A stretch of DNA of 64,000 nucleotides. It comes from Winogradskyella sp. Lineage in GTDB: Bacteria; Bacteroidota; Bacteroidia; Flavobacteriales; Flavobacteriaceae. The stretch lies in the NCBI GenBank assembly GCA_013002225.1, contig JABDKL010000115.1, positions 1 through 64,000 of the forward strand, written 5' to 3'. Shown one piece after another: positions 35,887 through 45,182 of the stretch (the stretch's first letter is position 1; each line of letters opens with the position of its first letter). The translations under genes and the position numbers were made by a program. A model generated the notes under the pieces. The model did not search any database, had not been told where the DNA came from, and saw only the letters and a list, made by a program, of their open reading frames with translations.

Positions 35887-36758
35887 TAGATAAATTAATA
35901 TTAGGAACAGTACAATTAGGCTTAGACTACGGTATTAACAATTTCTCAGGTAAACCCTCACAAGAGGAAGCCTTTTCTATATTAAATTATGCGTACGATC
36001 AAGGTCTTAGAAAACTTGACACTGCTGAGGCCTATGGAAATTCAATTGATGTCATCGGAGCTTATCACAATGCGTATCCTAACAAGCGATTTGATATTAT
36101 AAGTAAACTAAGTCCATTGGTTGATGTAGCAAAAATAGATCTAAGAAGCCATGTTGATAAATCATTAAATATACTATCCATAAAACAGTTATATGCCTAC
36201 ATGTTTCATAGCTATAACAGCTTAAAATCAAAGCCATCACTATTTAATGAATTTATAGAATTAAAAAATAAGGGAATCGTCAAAAACATAGGTATTTCAG
36301 TATATACTAATGATGAAATTGAAGATATTATTGAAAACTTTGATGAATTTGATTTTATCCAAATACCATTTAACCTTCTAGATAATTCTAAAAGACGAAA
36401 GACCTTAGTAGAAAAAGCAAAACAAAAAGACATAGACACACATACCAGATCCACCTTTTTACAAGGGCTTTTTTTTAAAAATGATCAAGAATTACAATCT
36501 AAACTATTGCCTCTAAAACCCTATTTGTCTAGACTAAATTCTATTGCAAATCGCTGGCAAATTCCTATAGCAGATTTGGCAATACAATATGTTTTACAAA
36601 AAGAATATATAAAAAATGTATTGATAGGTGTTGAAACCAGAGCACAATTAGAATCAAATCTTGTAATTTGCAAAAAATATAGAGCCTTAGATTGGACAGA
36701 GGTCGATGAAATCGACGTAAAAGAATTAGATTTACTTAATCCTGCAAATTGGATTTAA
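35883..36758 (+). CDS. Aldo/keto reductase in the nonulosonate module
   Basis: A 291-residue AKR barrel protein. The catalytic tetrad can be seen: LDTAEAYG with Asp and Tyr, SKLSP with Lys, and YMFHSY with His. It would reduce a carbonyl with NADPH. It is not part of the standard PseBCHGIF pathway, but its 4-base overlap with pseC implies a function in sugar tailoring. A role in making a modified donor or the N-acyl group is a guess. Confidence 0.8.
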   Translation: MIDKLILGTVQLGLDYGINNFSGKPSQEEAFSILNYAYDQGLRKLDTAEAYGNSIDVIGAYHNAYPNKRFDIISKLSPLVDVAKIDLRSHVDKSLNILSIKQLYAYMFHSYNSLKSKPSLFNEFIELKNKGIVKNIGISVYTNDEIEDIIENFDEFDFIQIPFNLLDNSKRRKTLVEKAKQKDIDTHTRSTFLQGLFFKNDQELQSKLLPLKPYLSRLNSIANRWQIPIADLAIQYVLQKEYIKNVLIGVETRAQLESNLVICKKYRALDWTEVDEIDVKELDLLNPANWI

Positions 36759-36768
36759 AACATTTACT

Positions 36769-37542
36769 ATGAACTTATTTAAAGACATAGAGAGTCGCGT
36801 AATCATAATAACGGGCGGATATGGTCACTTAGGCGCAACTATGTGTGAGGTATTAGCCGATTACGGAGGCAAGGTGTATGTGGCGGGCCGTAGCAAAGAA
36901 AAATTTGATGACCGTTTTAATGCTGTTAGTGGTGATATTAATTTTGTTAGAATGGATGTTAAAAATAAGGCCTCTATAACAACTGCTTTTGAATCTATAT
37001 ACAAGACCGAAAAGCAAATTGATGTACTAATTAACAATGCCCATTTTGGCGCTACAGACCATCCTGAGAAGCTTTCGGCAGAAGATTGGCGAATTGGTAT
37101 GGAGGGAGGAATTAATCACTACTTTGATACTATAATGGCAGTTATTCCATTTCTTAAAAAATCGGAAAATGGTAAAATTATTAATATCGCTTCAATGTAT
37201 GGTGTCGTTGTGCCAGATCTAAGTATTTATGATGGTAGGGAAGAACTGCTAAACCCTGCTAATTATGGGACTTCTAAAGCAGCCGTAATCCATTTGTCTA
37301 AATATTATGCAATGTATTTGGCAAAATATAATATTAATGTTAATTCTGTTTCTCCAGGACCATTTCCTTCAGAGGCTGTCCAAAAAGACTCCGCATTTAT
37401 AAAACGATTGGAAGAAAAAAGCAAGTTAAAACGTATAGGAATGCCTAAAGACCTAAAAGGTATAGTTTTATTATTATCATCAAACGCCTCTAATTATATT
37501 ACAGGCCAAAATATAGTAGTAGATGGTGGTTGGACATTATAA
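36769..37542 (+). CDS. Short-chain dehydrogenase/reductase
   Basis: A 257-residue classical SDR: TGGYGHLGATM (15-25) for the nucleotide, NNAHFG, NIASMYG with Ser, and YGTSKAAV with the Tyr and Lys. The C-terminus ends in ITGQNIVVDGGWTL as in 3-oxoacyl-ACP-reductase-like and PtmA-like SDRs. It may act on the nonulosonate or on a side chain. The next gene overlaps by 20 bases. Confidence 0.82.
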   Translation: MNLFKDIESRVIIITGGYGHLGATMCEVLADYGGKVYVAGRSKEKFDDRFNAVSGDINFVRMDVKNKASITTAFESIYKTEKQIDVLINNAHFGATDHPEKLSAEDWRIGMEGGINHYFDTIMAVIPFLKKSENGKIINIASMYGVVVPDLSIYDGREELLNPANYGTSKAAVIHLSKYYAMYLAKYNINVNSVSPGPFPSEAVQKDSAFIKRLEEKSKLKRIGMPKDLKGIVLLLSSNASNYITGQNIVVDGGWTL

Positions 37543-38371
37543 GATAGGAGCAATAATTCAAGCAAGATTAGGGTCGTACCGCCTACCAAATAAGGTTTTA
37601 ATGCCAATGCCCGTAGGTAGTAAGGAGAGTATATTGTCGCGAATTATCAAATCTTTGGGTAAAACAGCGATGATAGATAAGATTTACGTGGCAACTTCGG
37701 TAAACCAACTGAATGATCCTATAGAAGAAATTTGTAAAAGTCTAACTATACATTGTTTTAGAGGAAGTGAAGACAATGTATTATCTAGGTTTTATAATAT
37801 TATTAAAAATGAAGATTTTGATTTTGTGCTTAGATTTACCGCAGACAACCCAATAATAGATCAGAATTATCTCGAGGTATTTATAATTAATCATTTAAAA
37901 AAGCAATTGGATTATTCCTCAAGTAAGGGCTTACCCTTAGGTTGCAATTTCGAAATGTTTAAATCCGAAACTATTATTGCTGCTCAAAAACACACCTCAG
38001 ACATCTATGACAAAGAGCACGTTACACCTTATATAAAAAGACATTACAACAACCTAGAGACCTATATTTTTGAAATGGAAGAAAAGGTGTCTAATTTTAG
38101 GTTTACTATTGATTATGCATCAGATTATGCATTTATTAATTTAATGTACAGTATGTTGAATAGAGAAAATAAATATTCTGTTCATGATTTCATCAGTTTA
38201 ATTAAAGAAAATCAATGGCTTAAAGATATAAATAGTATCAATATACAGAAAGTAAAGGTGGAGACTTTATATGAAGAAATTAATCTTATTTTACCAATAG
38301 CGAAACAATTGGAGCTGGGAAGATTGACTAATCTATTAGAAAATGAAAGGGAAAAAAACACTAATATTTAG
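37523..38371 (+). CDS. SpsF/PseF-like cytidylyltransferase
   Basis: A 282-residue nucleotidyltransferase with IGAIIQARLGSYRLPNKVL near the N-terminus (the RxxSxRLPxK pattern) and RFTADNPIID, both typical of SpsF and CMP-sugar synthetases. It probably activates the nonulosonic acid with CTP, as PseF does. The start codon is uncertain: the ATG at 37523 lies inside the SDR gene, but no better start is close. The downstream gene overlaps by 29 bases. Confidence 0.8.
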   Translation: MVVGHYKIGAIIQARLGSYRLPNKVLMPMPVGSKESILSRIIKSLGKTAMIDKIYVATSVNQLNDPIEEICKSLTIHCFRGSEDNVLSRFYNIIKNEDFDFVLRFTADNPIIDQNYLEVFIINHLKKQLDYSSSKGLPLGCNFEMFKSETIIAAQKHTSDIYDKEHVTPYIKRHYNNLETYIFEMEEKVSNFRFTIDYASDYAFINLMYSMLNRENKYSVHDFISLIKENQWLKDINSINIQKVKVETLYEEINLILPIAKQLELGRLTNLLENEREKNTNI

Positions 38372-39365
38372 AGCTGATGGTAACTCAGAAACTGGATTAG
38401 GACATCTTTATAGACTGTTTGCCTTGGTCGAAATGCTTAAACATAATTTTAACTTTGAGTTTGTAACCCAACAAGACTCTAATACAGAAGTCATTCCTGA
38501 ATCATATTCCGTACATAAAATCCCCCAAGCAATAAGTTTAGAGGAGGAACCTAAATGGCTGTTTAAAATATATAATCCAGAATCTCATGTATTAATCATA
38601 GATGGTTACCAGTTTGTTTCCAGTTACCAAAAGACCTTAAAAGAAATTGGTTTTCAATTTTTGTATGTAGATGATTTAATGACCTACCATATGTTTGCAG
38701 ATATTGTTGTAAATCACTCCTCTGCTGCCCGGTCCGATAATTTTATTTTAGAGCCATATACCAAACTTGCGTTAGGTGTAAATTATGCTTTAATTCGGCC
38801 AAGCTTCTTAGAAATTGCAAAGCGAAATCCTAAATTTCAACGTATTGATACGGCTTTTGTTTGTTTTGGCGGATCAGACAAGTATAACCTCACTTCAAAA
38901 GCAACAGAGGCTCTACTTAAAGTGCCTTCAATAAAAAACATACATGTTGTAATCGGAGCTGCTAATAATGATGAGCACATCAAATCCATAAAAAACACGA
39001 ACTCTTCTAAAGTAGTATTACATCAAAATCTTTCAGAGAAAGCATTATTAAATATTATGAAAAGCTGTAATTTTGCCATAGCACCGACTAGTACAATCTT
39101 ATATGAATTAGTTTGCGTTAAAATGCCAATTATTTCAGGTTTTTTTGTTGATAATCAAAAATCTGTGTATTCCTGGTTTAATAAAAACCATTGTTTTTAT
39201 GGTGTTGGAAATTTAACCAAATTTAATTTTGATCTAGTGGAATCTATAATTCTTAAATTAAACCAAAAAGCTTTTCAAACTGATATGTTAGCAAATCAGG
39301 CCAGAGTTATTGATGGAGACCAACAAGATAGATTTTTAAACTTGATACAGGATTTGATGAAATAA
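38343..39365 (+). CDS. pseG: PseG-like UDP-sugar hydrolase
   Basis: A 340-residue GT-B fold protein. The N-terminus FRADGNSETGLGHLYR is the PseG signature (usually RxDxxxxIGxGHxxR), and the C-terminal half has FVCFGGSDKYN and APTSTILYELV, resembling MurG/PseG. PseG cleaves UDP from the 2,4-diamino sugar before PseI condensation. It overlaps the previous gene by 29 bases, and the next starts 6 bases later. Confidence 0.85.
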   Translation: MKGKKTLIFRADGNSETGLGHLYRLFALVEMLKHNFNFEFVTQQDSNTEVIPESYSVHKIPQAISLEEEPKWLFKIYNPESHVLIIDGYQFVSSYQKTLKEIGFQFLYVDDLMTYHMFADIVVNHSSAARSDNFILEPYTKLALGVNYALIRPSFLEIAKRNPKFQRIDTAFVCFGGSDKYNLTSKATEALLKVPSIKNIHVVIGAANNDEHIKSIKNTNSSKVVLHQNLSEKALLNIMKSCNFAIAPTSTILYELVCVKMPIISGFFVDNQKSVYSWFNKNHCFYGVGNLTKFNFDLVESIILKLNQKAFQTDMLANQARVIDGDQQDRFLNLIQDLMK

Positions 39366-39371
39366 CTACAT

Positions 39372-40061
39372 ATGCAAGCAGTCATTATTACAGGTATTAA
39401 TAGAGGTCTTGGTGAAGCATTCTTTAATTTTTTTATTTCAAGAAGCGATTATTATATCATAGCAGTTTCGCGCAAAGTAACACCATCTCAAGAAAAGTTG
39501 CTTAAAGCCCAAAAGTTTACTATAGTTCACTTAGATCTAGCAGAACTTCGCAATCCGCAGGAGCAACTAAACCTTGATCAAATAATCCAAAACTACAAAT
39601 CTATACTATTTATTAATAATGCCGCAACTATAAATCCAATAAACAGTATTGGTGATTTTAACAGTTATGATATTTCAAAAAATATTGCTATAAACGTCAC
39701 AGCTCCTTTAATTATTACAAATTATTTAATGAGTTTACTTGGTGAGAAATCTTTAAAAATTATTAATATTTCTAGTGGTGCCGCTAATAAAGCAATTGTA
39801 GGCTGGAGTTTATATTGCAGTTCAAAAGCTTCAACAGAAATGTTCTTTAATACCTTAAAGAAACAAGAGGCCACAAATAAAAATATTGAAATTTATAATA
39901 TTGATCCAGGCGTAATGGATTCTGGTATGCAGGAGTCTATAAGAAATTCAGACAGTGGTGTTTTCCCCAGAGTGGATGACTTTAAGAATTTGAAATCAAA
40001 CCAACAGTTATTAAAACCAGAAAACGTAGTTAATTCACTGATCTCTAAATTAGGTATATGA
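39372..40061 (+). CDS. Second short-chain dehydrogenase/reductase
   Basis: A 229-residue SDR, short form: IITGINRGLGEAFF (about 5-18), NNAATINP, INISSGAA with Ser, and YCSSKASTEM with Tyr and Lys. It resembles sepiapterin-reductase/benzil-reductase-like SDRs. The role within the nonulosonate module is not known. It overlaps the next gene by 4 bases. Confidence 0.8.
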   Translation: MQAVIITGINRGLGEAFFNFFISRSDYYIIAVSRKVTPSQEKLLKAQKFTIVHLDLAELRNPQEQLNLDQIIQNYKSILFINNAATINPINSIGDFNSYDISKNIAINVTAPLIITNYLMSLLGEKSLKIINISSGAANKAIVGWSLYCSSKASTEMFFNTLKKQEATNKNIEIYNIDPGVMDSGMQESIRNSDSGVFPRVDDFKNLKSNQQLLKPENVVNSLISKLGI

Positions 40062-40765
40062 AAATCGCAATACTTTCTGATATTCATGGTAATTTTTATG
40101 CGTTTGATGCTGTATTAAAACAAATAGTAAAAAAAAATATTGATCTATATTTTTTCTTAGGCGATCAGTTAGGGTATTACTATGATGCAGAGGCAGTATA
40201 CGATAAAATATCAGAACTTAATTGTCACATTATTGCAGGAAATCACGAAAGAATATTCTTAAAGTACCTTAAGGCAGATAGTTCCTATAGAGCAATGATA
40301 AATAAAAAATATGGCTCTAGCTTCTTTAAGTATGCTGAAAATTTCCCCGCACGTCTGACAGAATTTGTATCTACACTGCCTAATAAGAAAGAGGTATTCA
40401 TTGATGGTTATCGTTTTTTATTATGTCATGGTGCTCCACAAGATATGGATCAGTATATATATCCAGATGCAGATTCAGAAGTATTAGAACAGGTAGATGC
40501 TGATAATTATGATTTTATATTTAATGGTCACACACACTATCCTATGATTTATGTGGGCTCCAAAACTTCGCTTATAAATGTGGGTTCTGTAGGTCAATCG
40601 CGAACGGTAGGAGGGGTTGCAAACTGGGGTATTTTTAACACTAAAAACGGGTTATACGAACCACAAAATACTTTATATGATATTAAGGGCCTAGAAAACA
40701 GTTTAGACCCAAACGAAAAGGACTATTTATTTTCAATTTTGAGAAGAAACAATAATATAATATAA
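40058..40765 (+). CDS. Calcineurin-like metallophosphoesterase
   Basis: A 235-residue protein with all five metallophosphoesterase motifs: SDIHGN (7-12), GDQLGYY, GNHER, CHGAPQ and GHTHYPM. It belongs to the YfcE/PhoD-like small phosphodiesterase/phosphatase group. In this setting it may dephosphorylate a sugar intermediate, for example a nonulosonate 9-phosphate, though PseI usually yields the free acid. That use is inference. Confidence 0.83.
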   Translation: MKIAILSDIHGNFYAFDAVLKQIVKKNIDLYFFLGDQLGYYYDAEAVYDKISELNCHIIAGNHERIFLKYLKADSSYRAMINKKYGSSFFKYAENFPARLTEFVSTLPNKKEVFIDGYRFLLCHGAPQDMDQYIYPDADSEVLEQVDADNYDFIFNGHTHYPMIYVGSKTSLINVGSVGQSRTVGGVANWGIFNTKNGLYEPQNTLYDIKGLENSLDPNEKDYLFSILRRNNNII

Positions 40766-40785
40766 ATTCAATTGAGATCAGCAGC

Positions 40786-41727
40786 ATGAGTTTAAATATA
40801 CTAGTTACAGGATGTGGTGGAGATATAGGGCAGAGTATCGGGAAAATCTTAAATAGTCATAAGGACTTTAATAAGATCATAGGCTGTGATATCTCCGACA
40901 AAAACCCTAGTCAATTTATTTATGAGGATTTTTTCGTTAGCCTTCCATGTAGTCATCCAGACTATATAAAATATATCGAAAGTGTGGTTGAGTCAAAAAA
41001 AATAGATATTGTTATACCTATAGCAGAACCAGAGCTTAGATTTTTTGCTCGTATCAACCATTTAGATAAAATAGGTGATGCAAAGTTGTTAACAGCCAAC
41101 TTAAAGGCTTTACAAATAGGATTTGATAAATTAGAAACTTCAAACTTTCTAAAAAAGAATAATTTACCTTTTCCTAAAACAGAAGTCCTAGCAGATTCTA
41201 ATAAACCTATAGAATATCCCGTGCTTATAAAATCGAGAACAGGATCTGGTTCTTCATCCATTTTTATAGCTCAAGATCAACACGATTACGATTACCTTAA
41301 AACAAAATACCCAGATTTTATAGTTCAGGAAGCGTTACCTTCCGAAGGCGGAGAGTTTACTTGTGGTTTGTTTAGAGACCAGCATGGCGAAATTAGAACT
41401 ATAATTCTCAAAAGGGAATTGCAAGGTGGTTACAGCGGATATGGTGAGGTAATTATAAATAGCGAAATAGAACAGTTGTTGATTGATATAGCAAAACATC
41501 TAGATTTAATAGGAAGTATAAATGTGCAATTAAGGCTTAGTAAAAGAGGCCCTGTTGTTTTTGAAATTAACCCTAGATTTTCAAGTACTGTACTGTTTAG
41601 GCATATGTTTGGATTTGAAGATTTAGTATGGACACTACAAACTTTGACCGACAAGCCTATCGATAATTATAACAAAGTTACTAAAGGCCGAAAGTTCTAT
41701 AAAGGATTTGAAGAATACATAATTTGA
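40786..41727 (+). CDS. ATP-grasp (CarB-like) ligase
   Basis: A 313-residue ATP-grasp protein. The N-terminus is Rossmann-like with LVTGCGGDIGQSIGK, the ATP-grasp middle has PVLIKSRTGSGSSSIF and QEALPSEGGEFTCG, and the metal site has VVFEINPRFSST with Glu and Asn. It activates a carboxylate with ATP and joins it to an amine or similar group. It is not part of the standard pseudaminic acid route and could add an amino-acid-type substituent to the amino sugar. Its stop overlaps the possible start region of pseI. Confidence 0.82.
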   Translation: MSLNILVTGCGGDIGQSIGKILNSHKDFNKIIGCDISDKNPSQFIYEDFFVSLPCSHPDYIKYIESVVESKKIDIVIPIAEPELRFFARINHLDKIGDAKLLTANLKALQIGFDKLETSNFLKKNNLPFPKTEVLADSNKPIEYPVLIKSRTGSGSSSIFIAQDQHDYDYLKTKYPDFIVQEALPSEGGEFTCGLFRDQHGEIRTIILKRELQGGYSGYGEVIINSEIEQLLIDIAKHLDLIGSINVQLRLSKRGPVVFEINPRFSSTVLFRHMFGFEDLVWTLQTLTDKPIDNYNKVTKGRKFYKGFEEYII

Positions 41728-41732
41728 AAGGA

Positions 41733-42785
41733 ATGATGAAAGAATTAAGCAAAAATAATGACTACATAAGCAGTGAAAAACCATGTTTTATAATAGCGGA
41801 ACTTTCTGCAAATCATGGTGGTGATATCGAGGTGGCAAAAGAAACAATACGTGCCGCAAAATGGTCTGGAGCTGATGCAATTAAGATGCAAACCTATACG
41901 GCAGACACAATTACAATAAATTCTCGTAAGGACTATTTTAAAATTACCCAGGGCACACACTGGGATGGTAATTATTTGTATGATCTTTATAAGGAGGCAT
42001 CATTACCTTGGGAATGGCATAAACCGTTATTTGAAACTGCAAAAGAAGAAGGTTTAGTTTGTTTTTCTTCGCCATTTGATAAAACTGCTGTAGATTTTTT
42101 AGAAGGATTAAATACTCCGATGTATAAAATTGCGTCTTTTGAAATAACAGATATCCCTTTAATTAAATATGCCGCATCAAAACAGAAGCCCATGATTATT
42201 TCAACAGGGATTGCAGGTGAAGAGGACATTAAGTTAGCAATAGAGGCATGTAATGAAGTCGGTAATGCCGATATTACAATTTTAAAATGTACTTCAGCGT
42301 ATCCTTCTTTACCAGAAGATTCTAACCTTTTGACTATACCAGATATAAGGGAGCGCTTTAAAGTAAAATCGGGACTATCTGATCATACTATGGGAATTGA
42401 AGCTCCTATTGTGGCAGTTGCATTAGGTGCTAAAGTTATCGAGAAACACTTTATATTAGATAAGGCAATTGGCGGAGCAGATGCCCATTTTTCTCTTGAT
42501 AAATTTGAATTTAAGAATATGGTAGATGCTGTAAGAAATGCAGAAAAAATCCTTGGCAAAGTTGATTACGAACTGACAGATAAAAAAATGAAGAGTAGAG
42601 AATTTTCTAGGTCGTTATTTGTAACAACTAACGTTAAAGAAGGTGAGATAATAACAGAAAATAACGTAAAAAGTGTAAGACCTGGATACGGTTTACACCC
42701 AAAACATTACGCATCCTTAATGGGTAAAAAATTCAATAAGGATTTTGAAAAAGGAACACCGCTTAAATTGTCAATGATCAATTAA
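41733..42785 (+). CDS. pseI: Pseudaminic acid (nonulosonate) synthase
   Basis: A 350-residue NeuB-family enzyme. The TIM barrel starts with CFIIAELSANHGGDIEVA and includes KMQTYTADTITI, FSSPFDKTAVDFLE, YKIASFE, and KHFILDKAIGGADAHFS. The C-terminal SAF (antifreeze-like) domain begins about residue 290. KMQTYTADT is typical of PseI rather than NeuB. It condenses the 2,4-diamino hexose with phosphoenolpyruvate. Two ATGs (41733, 41736) are equally possible starts; the TTG at 41724 is less likely. Confidence 0.93.
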   Translation: MMKELSKNNDYISSEKPCFIIAELSANHGGDIEVAKETIRAAKWSGADAIKMQTYTADTITINSRKDYFKITQGTHWDGNYLYDLYKEASLPWEWHKPLFETAKEEGLVCFSSPFDKTAVDFLEGLNTPMYKIASFEITDIPLIKYAASKQKPMIISTGIAGEEDIKLAIEACNEVGNADITILKCTSAYPSLPEDSNLLTIPDIRERFKVKSGLSDHTMGIEAPIVAVALGAKVIEKHFILDKAIGGADAHFSLDKFEFKNMVDAVRNAEKILGKVDYELTDKKMKSREFSRSLFVTTNVKEGEIITENNVKSVRPGYGLHPKHYASLMGKKFNKDFEKGTPLKLSMIN

Positions 42786-42913
42786 ATAGAAACTACCATA
42801 TTAAGCTAGTGGAATATTTATATTAACGTATAATTAGAGGTTGAGAGTTCATTAAAGAAGTTCTTAGCTCTTAATTGAAATAACCTTCATTAGTGTGCTA
42901 AGTTAATATTGTG

Positions 42914-44170
42914 ATGAATAAATATTTAATACCTTCTAAGTATAATTTGTTTAAGCTTTTAAACTTAGCACTAAGAGTGATGCCTCTTGCTGTGAAATTT
43001 CTATTTTTCACAGTACTATCTAAAGCAATGCATCCAGAGGCTTATGGTAGTTATACACTTATCACAACTACCATAACAATTTCTATTTTCTTATTAGGTT
43101 TTGATTTTTATAATTATTCCATAAGAGAAGTTCTGTTAACGAAGACTAGAGAATCACAAAAATTGTTTAGCACCTTTTCTTTATACCTTACTATTTATCT
43201 ACTATTTTCATGTGTTGCTGCTGGATATGTTTTTATGTTTGAAGATACCATAGGATTCTCGATTGAGGTTATAATATATCTTGTTTTAATATGTTTTTCA
43301 GAGCATTTCTGCCAAGAAGCCTATCGACTTCAGATTGCGTACAAAAAAATACTATTAGCAAACGTATTGTTTTTCTTTAGAATATTTACCTGGATGATTT
43401 ACCTTACAATCAAGGTTGTTGTCTATAAAGAAAGCCCGTCAATTGAATTCATTCTATATATATGGATGGTGTTTAATTTAATTACAGTTGTACTCAATAT
43501 TTTGTCATCCTTCAAACCTATAATCAATAATTTCAGTAATCTAAGGCTAGATCTTAACTTTATAAAAAAGGGATTGATCATAAGTAGTCTGTTTTTTGCA
43601 GGTACATTATCATTAAAAACTATAGAATATTTTAACAGATATGTAGTTGACTTTTTTTTGGGAAAGGAAATTACAGGTGTATTTAGTTTTTATTCAAATT
43701 TAGCTTTAGTTATTTCAGTTTATATAAATGCAATTGTCATTTCATTTGAGTTACCAGCTCTGATAGAAAAGGGGAATAGCTCTGACATTAATCAATATTT
43801 TAAATCATTTAAAAGGTCTTTTTTAAAACAAATAATTATTATAGTTACACTTTTAATAATCGCCATATTTCCTATCTTAGAATGGCAGAATATACCTATG
43901 TATAGAGATTATTTATATATTTTCTTTATATTGATTTTCGCATCAGCACTGATAAATTATTCCTTAGTATATCATTTTTACCTTTACATCAAGAAAAAAG
44001 ATAAGACGATACTTATTTTAACCCTCAAGTCTGGTGTTTTTAATTTAATTACAACGATTGCCTTAACATATTTGTTGGGTGTATTAGGCACTTGTCTAGC
44101 CTTCCTGTCGACAAGTATTTGTTTAATTTATCTTAGAAAAGTCGGTTCAAAAAAAATTGGATATGAATAA
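42914..44170 (+). CDS. Wzx-like oligosaccharide flippase
   Basis: A 418-residue membrane protein with about 12 hydrophobic segments, in the MATE/MOP polysaccharide exporter style. It begins with LNLALRVMPLAVKFLFFTVLS and HPEAYGSYTLITTTI, the usual Wzx opening. It would flip undecaprenyl-linked repeat units across the inner membrane. The 128 bases before it have no convincing -7 box or gene. The 3' end overlaps the next gene by 14 bases. Confidence 0.85.
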   Translation: MNKYLIPSKYNLFKLLNLALRVMPLAVKFLFFTVLSKAMHPEAYGSYTLITTTITISIFLLGFDFYNYSIREVLLTKTRESQKLFSTFSLYLTIYLLFSCVAAGYVFMFEDTIGFSIEVIIYLVLICFSEHFCQEAYRLQIAYKKILLANVLFFFRIFTWMIYLTIKVVVYKESPSIEFILYIWMVFNLITVVLNILSSFKPIINNFSNLRLDLNFIKKGLIISSLFFAGTLSLKTIEYFNRYVVDFFLGKEITGVFSFYSNLALVISVYINAIVISFELPALIEKGNSSDINQYFKSFKRSFLKQIIIIVTLLIIAIFPILEWQNIPMYRDYLYIFFILIFASALINYSLVYHFYLYIKKKDKTILILTLKSGVFNLITTIALTYLLGVLGTCLAFLSTSICLIYLRKVGSKKIGYE

Positions 44171-45182
44171 CCTATTTATTGCCCTATCTACACACCATTT
44201 AAAGTACTGCGAAAAAATAGCAGATTTAGATAAAACATCAAATAATATTATTATAACTAATAGCGGCTTTAATGTAGATACAAAAATTTTTGATAGAATT
44301 GTATTTTTGAATAAATCAGCCTATAACCAGTCTAATTCTTTTATATCTAAGGCTAAACATATTATTGATAAATCGCGCTCCTACAGTAAAGCTGTTAATG
44401 AGATTTCTGACCTTAAAAACGCAGAAAGAATCCGTCTTTATTATTCGTCATTAGAAGATATTTTATCTAATTACTTATTGTTTAACTTTAATAAAAATGT
44501 CGAGGGTATAGTTATAGAAGATGGTGTTTTAAATTATTATGAACATACTTTGGAAGATGTTTCAAAGCTTACATTTAATCTAAAAAAACTTATTGGTCTT
44601 GCCTATGGCTTAAAACTAAAAAATTATGAAGGTCACACGACTGGTATTGACTACGATTTAGTTAAGTGTCAATTAGTACGTGAACCAAGTTATTCTATAC
44701 GACCTCAAAAATCTGCGAGATTACCTTTAGATAGCCGTAAATTATCAGGCTTAAATAACAATATCTTAATCGTTGGGCAGGAGCCTTACGGTAATATGTA
44801 CGGTAAAAGAATTTACATAGATAAGTTAAAGCAGCTAATATCTCATATTAACTTAAATACCAGCTTTAAGCCTAGTAAAACCGTGTATTATAAGCCCCAT
44901 CGCCATGGACCTAGGATAGACGTTAATACAATTAAAGAGGCTCTACCCAATAATCATTTTATATACTTAGATAATGAAGTTGGAATGGAAGATTTATTTT
45001 TTGAAAATATAAAGTGTAAGAATATTTATACTTTTGATTCGAGTGCTGTATTTAGCATATATTCAGAGGCTCCAGATAAATTTAAAGACCAGTTAAATAT
45101 TTATGTAATGCCATTTCACAGATCTGTGCTCAACAAATTATTTAAGCAACTAAAATTCACAATACTGAATAATGATATTTAA
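44157..45182 (+). CDS. Sialyltransferase-like glycosyltransferase, possible pseudaminyltransferase
   Basis: A 341-residue protein. I see the three motifs used to recognise bacterial sialyl- and polysialyltransferases of the GT38/GT52/GT80 group: a D/E-D/E-G type motif IEDGVLNYY (residues 120-128), an HP-like motif YYKPHRHG (244-251; Arg in place of Pro), and a Ser pair in DSSAVFS (294-300). The overall fold is likely GT-B. Because the locus makes a nonulosonic acid, this is the best candidate for its transferase from CMP donor. Family identity is uncertain because the HP motif is changed. Starts are at 44157 or the ATG at 44163. Confidence 0.6.
   Translation: MDMNNLFIALSTHHLKYCEKIADLDKTSNNIIITNSGFNVDTKIFDRIVFLNKSAYNQSNSFISKAKHIIDKSRSYSKAVNEISDLKNAERIRLYYSSLEDILSNYLLFNFNKNVEGIVIEDGVLNYYEHTLEDVSKLTFNLKKLIGLAYGLKLKNYEGHTTGIDYDLVKCQLVREPSYSIRPQKSARLPLDSRKLSGLNNNILIVGQEPYGNMYGKRIYIDKLKQLISHINLNTSFKPSKTVYYKPHRHGPRIDVNTIKEALPNNHFIYLDNEVGMEDLFFENIKCKNIYTFDSSAVFSIYSEAPDKFKDQLNIYVMPFHRSVLNKLFKQLKFTILNNDI

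Noticed and set aside
42786..42913. Possible small gene or promoter in the spacer before the flippase
   Set aside because: No open frame of use and no TAnnTTTG box was found.
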